Shown here: one piece after another, positions 1 through 6,100 of the stretch
Layout of the letters: each line of letters begins with the position of its first letter
Numbering within the stretch: the stretch's first letter is position 1
NCBI GenBank assembly: GCA_013152625.1
Contig: JAADFY010000071.1
Coordinates: forward strand, 1 to 6,909
From: Alphaproteobacteria bacterium
GTDB lineage: Bacteria; Pseudomonadota; Alphaproteobacteria; Rhizobiales; Devosiaceae
Reading direction: 5' to 3'
Length of the DNA stretch: 6,909 bases
Made by a program: the position numbers and the translations under genes
The notes under the pieces: generated by a model
Told to the model about the DNA's origin: nothing
What the model saw: the letters and a program-made list of their open reading frames with translations, nothing else
Database searches by the model: none

Positions 1-46
1 AGCGACCAGCCCGTCCGGCGCGAGGACAGAAAAAGAGTGCGTGAGA
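1..46. repeat. 46-bp direct repeat, copy 1
   Basis: Bases 1-46 are identical to 173-218, an offset of 172 bp. The copy starts at the window edge, so the true repeat may extend further left. It ends in the motif CGTGAGA, after which the two copies diverge into different A-rich sequence. It lies in the noncoding stretch downstream of atpF. I see no coding potential or transposase, so I read it as part of a noncoding intergenic repeat. The family is not identified. Confidence 0.9.
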
Positions 47-124
47 CAAAAAAGAGAACCTCTTGCGGAACTCCAAAAGCAAAAGAACTCATACGCTTAC
101 AATTTATACATGCCCGGCTATCAA

Positions 125-157
125 CGAGGACGGAGCGGCCCTTCAGGCCGCCCCTCG
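125..157. repeat. Imperfect stem-loop in the intergenic repeat region
   Basis: An inner perfect 6-bp stem (GCGGCC at 135-140 with GGCCGC at 146-151, loop CTTCA) is enclosed by an outer 5-bp stem (CGAGG at 125-129 with CCTCG at 153-157). The internal loop between them is asymmetric, with five bases on one side and one on the other. No T-tract follows on either strand, so it does not look like a classical intrinsic terminator. It could act as an mRNA 3'-end stabiliser or be part of a dispersed palindromic element. Confidence 0.6.
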
Positions 158-172
158 GAGCCGGTGCGCGAT

Positions 173-218
173 AGCGACCAGCCCGTCCGGCGCGAGGACA
201 GAAAAAGAGTGCGTGAGA
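173..218. repeat. 46-bp direct repeat, copy 2
   Basis: This is an exact second copy of bases 1-46. It sits right after a stem-loop (125-157), and a further CGTGAG-A-rich motif follows at 232-245. The 126 bp between the two copies contain the stem-loop and an A/T-richer stretch (about 47-120). This stretch and the repeats make up the whole 265-bp noncoding tail downstream of atpF. Confidence 0.9.
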
Positions 219-239
219 GAACAAAGAGCCCCGTGAGAC

Positions 240-280
240 AAAAAACCCCGCCCCGGCATGCCGCGCTAATTGATCCGGGC
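240..280 (-). terminator. Weak candidate intrinsic terminator of the F0 operon
   Basis: Read on the minus strand, GCCCGG (280-275) can pair with CCGGGGC (256-250) with one bulged G. After four more G residues come six T residues (245-240). The left arm lies inside the last atpF codons and the loop is long (18 nt), so the structure is marginal. Its position at the end of the operon supports the call, but the energetics have not been calculated. Confidence 0.35.
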
Positions 281-748
281 TGCAACATCCTTGATGGATT
301 GTTCGATAATATCATCACCCTTGCCGGCCATTTCGCCCTTAAGGGCGATCCGGGCGGCCTCGACGGCAATATCGGCCGAGCGGGCCCGCACTTCGCCCAC
401 CGCATGGATCTCGGCCTGGGCAATCTTGTCCTCCACGGCCCGGGTCCGCCGCGCAACCAGCAATTCGAGGGACTTGGCCGCTTCCTCGGTCAGGCGGGTA
501 GCCTCCTCGCGGGCGGCCTCCACAATCTCGGAAGCTTCATCTTCTGCGGTTTTGCGTTTGCGCTCATAATCGGCCAGCAGCGCCTGCGCCTCTTCGCGTA
601 ATTGACGAGCGGATTCAAGATCATCGGAGATTTTCTTGACCCGCTTGTCGAGCATTCCGGTGATCATGCCGGGAATTTTCATGTAAAACATGAGGCCGAA
701 AAACAGCAGGAACCCCATCAGCGCCCAGAAACTGGCATCAAACTTCAT
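266..748 (-). CDS. atpF: F0F1 ATP synthase subunit b (F0 peripheral stalk)
   Basis: Subunit b of the F0 sector: it anchors in the inner membrane and, together with b', forms the peripheral stalk that holds F1 against rotation. The 160-residue protein starts MKFDASFWA, has one membrane helix at about residues 6-24, and then a long charged helix (about 33-155) rich in Glu, Arg, Lys and Ala, with coiled-coil character. Length and layout fit the family. The frame is open upstream to 922, but that part is an out-of-frame read of atpF2. The ATG at 748 is preceded by a strong AAGGGAG site (761-755, 6-nt spacing) and lies one base after the TGA of atpF2, so translation is probably coupled. It is the last gene of the operon and stops with TAG. 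Confidence 0.93.
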   Translation of the reverse strand: MKFDASFWALMGFLLFFGLMFYMKIPGMITGMLDKRVKKISDDLESARQLREEAQALLADYERKRKTAEDEASEIVEAAREEATRLTEEAAKSLELLVARRTRAVEDKIAQAEIHAVGEVRARSADIAVEAARIALKGEMAGKGDDIIEQSIKDVAARIN

Positions 749-749
749 G

Positions 750-1424
750 TCAGGCTCCCTTGACCGCCGAAGCGACGGCATCCGTGATCGCTTTTTGTGG
801 AACACTGCCAACCAGCCGGTCAACCAGCAACGAGGCGGTTTCAGCGGCAATTTGCGATACATGGGCCATTGCCGCCTCCTTGCCGCGTTCGATGCGGGCT
901 TCGGCTTCGGCAATTTTTGCACTTAAGCCGGCTTCGACCTCGGCCCGTTGCGTGTCGAGCTTGGCGCTGATTTCGTCCCGGGTTTTAGCCGCGATCGTGT
1001 GCGCCTTTTGCCGGGCCTCGGCCAGATCGCGCTCATAGGCTTCAATGGCCTGATCGGTCTGCTGGCGCAAACGGTCCGCCTCGGCCAGATCGCCTTCGAT
1101 CCGGTCGCGCCGCACCTCGAGTATTTCACCGATCCGGGGCAGGGCCACCCGGCTCATCAACAAGTAAAGCGCGCCGAACGTAACCGCCAGCCAGAAAAGT
1201 TGCGAGCCGAATGTGCTGGTATCAAAAGGCGGGAAGACCGATTCGCCGATATCAATGGCGGGTTTCGCCACCCCATCGGCCGCAGCGGCCTCGACGCCTT
1301 CCACAGCCATATTTTCGACCGCAGAAGTGCCCTCGGTCACCGGCGAACCATCGCCCTCCGGCGCCAATGGTGCCCCCGATTGCTCTGGTGCGACTTCTGT
1401 GGCGGTCTGATTGTCACTGGCCAT
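750..1424 (-). CDS. atpF2: F0F1 ATP synthase subunit b' (second b-type stalk subunit)
   Basis: Subunit b' (also called atpX or atpG in some genomes) pairs with b in a heterodimeric peripheral stalk, an arrangement known from alphaproteobacteria, cyanobacteria and chloroplasts. The 224-residue protein has an unusual first part: about 60 residues rich in Ala, Glu, Gly and Pro, low in complexity and acidic. Then comes the family signature, with FPPFDTSTF at 64-72, a membrane helix at about 73-92, and LPRIGEILEVRRDRIE at 95-110. A long charged helix runs to the C terminus. A TTG lies directly before the ATG at 1424; I chose the ATG because AAGGG is 9 nt upstream. atpE ends 28 nt upstream, and atpF starts one base after this stop. 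Confidence 0.93.
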   Translation of the reverse strand: MASDNQTATEVAPEQSGAPLAPEGDGSPVTEGTSAVENMAVEGVEAAAADGVAKPAIDIGESVFPPFDTSTFGSQLFWLAVTFGALYLLMSRVALPRIGEILEVRRDRIEGDLAEADRLRQQTDQAIEAYERDLAEARQKAHTIAAKTRDEISAKLDTQRAEVEAGLSAKIAEAEARIERGKEAAMAHVSQIAAETASLLVDRLVGSVPQKAITDAVASAVKGA

Positions 1425-1433
1425 CAAATTTCA

Positions 1434-1438
1434 CCCTT
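1434..1438 (-). promoter_or_regulatory. Ribosome binding site that decides the atpF2 start
   Basis: AAGGG on the minus strand (1438-1434) stands 9 nt before the ATG at 1424 and 6 nt before the in-frame TTG at 1427. Both spacings are usable, but ATG is the stronger start codon. The choice changes the protein by a single residue. Confidence 0.6.
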
Positions 1439-1452
1439 ACCAGTGGTGCAAC

Positions 1453-1680
1453 TTATACTGCGTACAGCAGCAAAAACGCGATAACCAGCGAGAAAATGCC
1501 CAGCGCTTCGGTCACGGCAAACCCGAAAATGAGGTTGCCGAACTGGCTGGCCGCCGCTGCCGGGTTGCGCAGGGCGCCGGACAGGTAGTTGCCAAAAATA
1601 ATGCCCACGCCAATACCGGCGCCGCCCATTCCGATCGCGGCAATACCCGCGCCGATCAATTTTGCTGCATCTGCTTCCAT
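1453..1680 (-). CDS. atpE: F0F1 ATP synthase subunit c (proton-carrying c-ring)
   Basis: Subunit c forms the rotating membrane ring of F0, and each copy carries one proton. The 75-residue protein is a two-helix hairpin. Helix 1 has the Gly-rich packing motif (GMGGAGIGVGIIFG at 17-30), the polar loop has RNP at 38-40, and helix 2 carries the essential carboxylate Glu58 in FAVTEALGIF. Ala follows Glu58, where Na+-binding rings usually have Ser or Thr, so I infer a proton-coupled ring. The RNP loop instead of RQP is common in alphaproteobacteria. The start ATG follows a strong AAGGAG (1692-1687, 6-nt spacing). A 73-nt gap with a stem-loop separates it from atpB, consistent with the high expression that a multi-copy ring needs. 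Confidence 0.97.
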   Translation of the reverse strand: MEADAAKLIGAGIAAIGMGGAGIGVGIIFGNYLSGALRNPAAAASQFGNLIFGFAVTEALGIFSLVIAFLLLYAV

Positions 1681-1722
1681 TTTTGTCTCCTTGGGGATTT
1701 TTTCAACTGATGAGGGGAGGGG

Positions 1723-1748
1723 CCAGCCGCTTGGTTGTTAACGGCTGG
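1723..1748 (-). promoter_or_regulatory. Stem-loop in the atpB-atpE intercistronic gap
   Basis: On the minus strand, CCAGCCG (1748-1742) and CGGCTGG (1729-1723) form a perfect 7-bp stem with a 12-nt loop; a T-G and a T-A pair could lengthen it to 9 bp. A pyrimidine-rich stretch, a short A-run and the strong atpE Shine-Dalgarno follow. There is no T-tract, so termination is unlikely. The 73-nt gap is the longest inside the operon. By analogy with the E. coli atpB-atpE translational enhancer, it may favour atpE expression or mark an mRNA processing or stabilising site. Confidence 0.65.
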
Positions 1749-1753
1749 AATTT

Positions 1754-2545
1754 TCAGTGGCTGGGATGAATGGCATCATTGATATAGATGCAGGTCAGAA
1801 CGGCAAACACGAAGGCCTGCAAGGCGGACACTAAAAACTCAAGCCCGGTCATTGCGATGATCATGACAAACGGCAATATCGCCACCGGCGCCCAGAAACC
1901 TGCGGACAGCAGCGCCACGGTCATGCCGCCAAAAACTTTGATGACGATATGTCCCGCCAGCATGTTGCCGAACAGCCGCAGCGACAGGCTGAGCGGGCGT
2001 GACAGGAATGAGATTATCTCGATCGGGGTCACCAGCAGCAGGATCACCCAGTGGATGCCCTTGGGCACGAACAGGCCGAGGAACTTCAGCCCGTTACGGT
2101 AAAACCCGTAAACCACGACCACCCCGAATACCAGAAGGGCCAGCGCGGCGGTAATCACGATCTGGCTGGTGACCGTAAAGAAATAGGGAAACATGCCGAA
2201 CATGTTTGCCACCAGAATGAACATGAACAGCGAAAAAACGAACGGAAAGAACTTCATGCCCTCCGTTCCCGCGTTGGTTCGCACCATATTGGCCACGAAC
2301 TCGTAGGTTATTTCCGACAGCAGCTGCATGCGGCCGGGCACCAGCCCGCGCCCCCGGGTTGAAAGGATCAGAAACGAGGCGATCAGGCCTACGGTCAAAA
2401 CCATGAACAGGGCCGAGTTGGTAAACGCGAACTCGATGCCGGTGCCCGCGCCGCCATCGCCGCCGATCTCGCCGAAAGTATAGTAATTCGTGATCTCGAA
2501 CTGGTAGATCGGATCAATCGGATTTTTGATCACGTCTTTTGCCAT
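1754..2545 (-). CDS. atpB: F0F1 ATP synthase subunit a (proton channel stator)
   Basis: Subunit a provides the two proton half-channels beside the c-ring. The 263-residue protein has several hydrophobic helices (about 44-62, 99-122, 126-149, 165-181, 188-210 and 217-255). The essential arginine is Arg190 in SLRLFGNMLAGH, equivalent to E. coli Arg210; Asn194 and Gln243 match E. coli Asn214 and Gln252. His199 stands where E. coli has Glu219, and Glu236 where it has His245, so this His/Glu pair is swapped, as in mitochondria and many relatives. The ATG at 2545 lies 12 nt after the atpI stop, with only a short AGG 3 nt upstream, so translational coupling to atpI is likely. The N-terminal IDPIYQFEI matches the alphaproteobacterial form of the family. 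Confidence 0.97.
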   Translation of the reverse strand: MAKDVIKNPIDPIYQFEITNYYTFGEIGGDGGAGTGIEFAFTNSALFMVLTVGLIASFLILSTRGRGLVPGRMQLLSEITYEFVANMVRTNAGTEGMKFFPFVFSLFMFILVANMFGMFPYFFTVTSQIVITAALALLVFGVVVVYGFYRNGLKFLGLFVPKGIHWVILLLVTPIEIISFLSRPLSLSLRLFGNMLAGHIVIKVFGGMTVALLSAGFWAPVAILPFVMIIAMTGLEFLVSALQAFVFAVLTCIYINDAIHPSH

Positions 2546-2557
2546 GCACCTGACCCG

Positions 2558-2914
2558 CTAGTCGTCTTCATCATCGTCAGCCATCGGCCCGGTCTGGTCC
2601 GGGATCGGCGCTGCCGCGTTAATATCTCTGGCCGCGCGCACAACATTGACCACGCCGGCCGCAAACCCAATCAACAAAAGAGTAATCAACCCGAAGGGCA
2701 TTGTGCCCAGCAGCGAATCGATCCCCCACCCCAAAAACGCACCCACAATTATCGCGGCGATAAACTCCGTCGCCAGTCGATATGCCCGCCCGACGCCGGA
2801 CATTTCATTGCGTCGGACCTTGTCCGCAAAACGAACGGCCCCACGTTTGCCCTTCGCTTTCGAAATCCGCGACGCAAGATCGCTGGTTCGCAAAGAACGT
2901 TTGTCCCGCGCCAT
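2558..2914 (-). CDS. atpI: AtpI, small F0-operon membrane protein
   Basis: AtpI-family protein (F0F1 gene 1 family), first gene of the F0 operon. Members are small inner-membrane proteins linked to c-ring assembly or stability and proposed to act in Mg2+ uptake; they are not part of the finished enzyme. The 118 residues comprise a basic, soluble N-terminal region (1-48), two membrane helices (about 50-69 and 74-95) joined by a short turn containing Pro73, and a hydrophilic tail ending in an acidic cluster, DDDEDD. GAFLGWGID (58-66) in helix 1 is the recognisable family motif. The ATG is preceded by GAGG (2929-2926) at the fairly long spacing of 11 nt. The gene lies about 50 nt downstream of the predicted transcription start. 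Confidence 0.88.
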   Translation of the reverse strand: MARDKRSLRTSDLASRISKAKGKRGAVRFADKVRRNEMSGVGRAYRLATEFIAAIIVGAFLGWGIDSLLGTMPFGLITLLLIGFAAGVVNVVRAARDINAAAPIPDQTGPMADDDEDD

Positions 2915-2944
2915 CGCGACGAATGCCTCACCGGCCGGTTCTGA

Positions 2945-2961
2945 TTGAGGATGCCCCTCAA
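2945..2961 (-). promoter_or_regulatory. Hairpin at the predicted 5' end of the F0 operon mRNA
   Basis: TTGAGG and CCTCAA form a perfect 6-bp inverted repeat around a 5-nt loop. The predicted start point, 6-8 nt downstream of the -10 box, is near 2965, so this hairpin would form within the first few bases of the transcript, about 16 nt before the atpI Shine-Dalgarno. Terminal hairpins of this kind can protect mRNA from 5'-end-dependent decay. The structure is seen; the function is inferred. Confidence 0.5.
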
Positions 2962-2971
2962 AGTCGCGCGC

Positions 2972-3000
2972 ACCATAATGATCGGGTCAAGGAGTGTCAA
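2972..3000 (-). promoter_or_regulatory. Sigma-70-type promoter of the F0 operon
   Basis: On the minus strand there is a perfect -35 box TTGACA (3000-2995), a 17-bp spacer and a -10 box TATGGT (2977-2972, four of six matches to TATAAT). It points into atpI and would start transcription near 2965, leaving a leader of about 50 nt. A second TTGAC (2990-2986) overlaps the spacer but has no matching -10. A near-consensus -35 fits constitutive expression of an energy-metabolism operon. Confidence 0.8.
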
Positions 3001-3008
3001 GCACACCT

Positions 3009-3022
3009 GTTTACATATAAAC
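3009..3022. promoter_or_regulatory. Palindrome upstream of the F0 promoter
   Basis: GTTTACATATAAAC has perfect 5-bp arms (GTTTA and TAAAC) around a 4-bp centre. It ends 8 bp before the -35 box, centred near -50 relative to the predicted start, which suits an activator site. The surrounding 3009-3055 stretch is A/T-rich compared with the rest of the window and could also act as an UP-like element. I do not recognise the sequence as a known operator. Confidence 0.4.
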
Positions 3023-3119
3023 CATTGAAAAACAACAGATTTATACGCCAATCAAAGGCTGCGGCACTTCGCCGGCAACTGGGGGTGGTTCCTGGGCCGA
3101 ACTCTGGTTCCATATCGGT

Positions 3120-6100
3120 TCAACTGGCCTCCCGAAAGGAGTGGGCCGCGTTCAGATCAACCGACACCAGCTGGCTGACCCCCCGTTCAGCCATGGTCAC
3201 GCCAAACAGCCGGTCCATGCGCGACATGGTTATGGGATTGTGGGTGATAACCACGAATCGCGTGTCGGTCTTTTTGCACATTTCATCCAGCAGATCGCAA
3301 AACCGCGCCACATTGGCATCGTCCAAGGGGGCGTCCACCTCGTCGAGCACGCAAATCGGCGCGGGGTTGGTCAAAAACACCGCAAAAATCAACGACAGAG
3401 CCGTAAGCGCCTGTTCGCCGCCGGACAGCAACGTCATGGTCTGCGGTTTTTTGCCCGGCGGACGGGCGACGATTTCCAGCCCCGCTTCCAGCGGGTCATC
3501 GCTTTCAACGAAAGCCAGTTCGGCGGTGCCGCCCCCAAAAAGCGTTGTAAACAGGTCCTTGAAATTGGCGTTCACCTTCTCGAACGCTTCGGTGAGTCGG
3601 GCCCGGCCCTGCCGGTTGAGCGCTAAAATCCCGCCCCGCAACTTGGCGATGGCCGCCACAAGATCCTCCCGGTCGGCCACCATGGTCCCCAGTTTTTCCG
3701 CCACCTCGTCCGCTTCGGTTTCGGCCCGCAGATTGACCCCCCCCAGCCGCTCGCGTTCCTGTTTGAGCCGCTCAAAACGGGCGCTGAGTGCGGCTTCGTC
3801 GGGCAGGGGGCGTGTTGCGGAGAACCCGGCGGCCTCGCCGGTTCGATCGGCTTCGATATCGAGGGCCTCGCGCACCCCCTGTTCGATCAGGCGCCGCTGC
3901 TCGGCATGGGATTTGCCACGTTCCTCCACCCGGGCCACCGCTTCACGAATGCCCGACAGCTCACGTGCTGCCCCGCGAACTTTTTCCTCAAGGGCGCGAT
4001 GTTCATTCTCGCCGGTCTGCAAGCGGTCGCCGGTTTCACGTTTTTGCTTTTCCGCCACCCCGATGCGTTCATCCAGGGCCTGTGCGCCGGCCGAATCGGC
4101 GCTCGGCTGCGTGCGTAATTCGGCCAGATCCGTCCGGGCTTTTTCAAGCCGCTTTTCAATGGCGTCCAGATGGGCGGCCCCGTCAGTGCGTCGTCGGGTC
4201 CACAGGGCAATTTCATGTTCAATCCGGCTTGCCCGCTGGGTGCGCACCCGTTCCGTGGCCTCAAAAGTGCCGGCCTGGAGGCGTGCGGCGTCGGCCCTTT
4301 CGCGCAGGTGGGCCAGCTCGGTGTGGGCGTCGGCAAGCGCGGTTTGGGCGCTGTGTTCATCGACGACAGTGCCAAGCTCTGCGTCCGCCGAGGCTTTCAT
4401 GCCCTGCGCTTCCTCCAGGCTCGAGGTCAACCGGACCCGTGCTTCAACAAGAGCGCTGCGCCGGCTGTGCAAATCGTGAGCGCCGCGCTGGGCGGTTTCC
4501 AGCGCTTTTTGCGCTTCCCCGATTCTGTGCTGGCAGGTGCGCCACGCCTTTCGGGCCGCCAATTCCTTTGCTCTGTGGTGCCCCAGTTTTTCCTCTTTGG
4601 CGCCAAGGGCCTGCCGCGCGATTTCAGCGGCAGGTTTTGTAAGTTCAAGCTCGCGCTCAACCTCGGTCAGCCGGTTGCGCTGTGCCAGTCGTCCCGCTGC
4701 GGATGAAGGGGCATCGGCCTTTGAAACCAGTCCGTCCCAACGCCACCGGTCCCCCATTTTGGTCACCAGCATCTGCCCCGCAGCCAGCCGGGCAAACAGC
4801 GCTTCACCTTGTTCAAAGTCCACAACACCGATCTGGGCCAGCCGCCGGGCCAGAACCCCCGGCGCGGTCACATGTGCCCCCAGAGGCGCAACTCCGTCCG
4901 GCAGGGCCCGGTCCCCGTGGCCAGTGCCCGGCTGACCCCAATGAACCGGTGCGCCGGCGTCGGTGGCCGCATCAAGATCATCACCGAACGCCGCCGCCAG
5001 CGCCCGCTCAAAGCCCGGCTCCACCTCTAGCGTATCGATCAGCGGCGGCCATAAATTTTCCGACCCCGCGTTGACCATGGCCCCGATGGCTTTGCCTTCG
5101 GCCTCAAGCCGGTCGATCCGGGACAGGATTTCCCCCAGCGGTGGCCGGGCCCGGGCCACTTCGCGTTCCAGCTCGGCCCCGGATTGTTCAAAAACAAGCG
5201 CAGACTTTTCCGCCTGTTTGCCGTCTTCCCGTGCCTGTTCCAGTGCCTCTTGGCGCCGTTCAAGCTCGGCATTGGACCCCAGTTCCCTGGCCACCTGTTC
5301 GGTCTCGGTCGCTACCTCCGCCAGTTGTTCGGCCAGCCTGTTTGCCCGTTCGGTGGCCTCTTTGATTGTGCGGTTTAGCTGGGCGCGTCGCGCCTGATTT
5401 TTTGCCAGCCCGTCCGAAAGAACCTGAGCCTGGGCCACTTTCTCGTTTAGGGCGGCCATGGCAGTATCGGCCCCCTGAACGGCGATCCTGGCCCCCTCGG
5501 CCTGTTGTGTCGCTTCGTCGCCCAGGGCCACCGCTTCTGTTTCAAGACCGCCTAGTTGCTGGTTGGCTTCACCAACCAGCGCCCGGTCCCGTTCTGCGTC
5601 GGCTTCAAGCTGGCCAACCAGAGCCTCCAGTTCGGCCCGACGCGCCTTGGCCCGCCGGCCCTCTTCGATCAGTTGCTCCCGGGCGATCATTAGCCTCTGG
5701 CATGCGGCGCCCGCTTCATTGTCGGCCATGCGCAAGGGGGCCAGCGCCGCCGCCGCTGTTTCCAGTGCTTTCAGGCTTTCAATATGGGTGTGGTTGGCAT
5801 CGGCGAGTTTTTGAACAAGCTGGCCATGGGCGGCCAGGGCCTCGTTCTCGGCCACCCGTGCCCCCACCCATCGCAGGTGAAAAATCCCTGCTTCGGCCCG
5901 CCGGATATCGCCTGAAACCCGCCGGTATCGCACCGCCTGCCGCGCCTGACGGCGCAATCCTTCGAGCTGCAATTCCACCTGGGCGATAATATCGTCGATG
6001 CGCGCCATGTTCTGTTCGGCGGCCCGCAAACGTAATTCCGCTTCATGGCGGCGCGAATGCAGCCCCGATATGCCCGCCGCTTCTTCAAGCAGGGCCCGGC

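Noticed and set aside
1..265. CRISPR array suggested by the direct repeat
   Set aside because: There are only two 46-bp copies with a 126-bp intervening sequence, far from the regular short spacing of a CRISPR array, and no cas genes are present.
41..601. Plus-strand open frame starting in the direct repeat and covering the 3' part of atpF
   Set aside because: It runs antisense to atpF and through repeat DNA. The translation looks like an unconstrained read and has no supporting ribosome site.
749..922. Upstream extension of the atpF reading frame to 922
   Set aside because: The 58 extra codons overlap atpF2 in another frame and do not resemble subunit b. The ATG at 748 has a strong Shine-Dalgarno and starts a normal 160-residue subunit b.
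3040..3090. Intrinsic terminator after smc
   Set aside because: The only stem here is a 4-bp CGGC/GCCG pair without an adjacent T-tract. The T-richer stretch further on has no stem in front of it.
2782..4479. Long plus-strand open frame (565 codons) across atpI and the 3' part of smc
   Set aside because: It is antisense to two clear genes, its translation is low-complexity Ser/Arg/Ala with no recognisable domain, and it spans the F0 promoter. Long antisense frames are common opposite GC-rich coding sequence.
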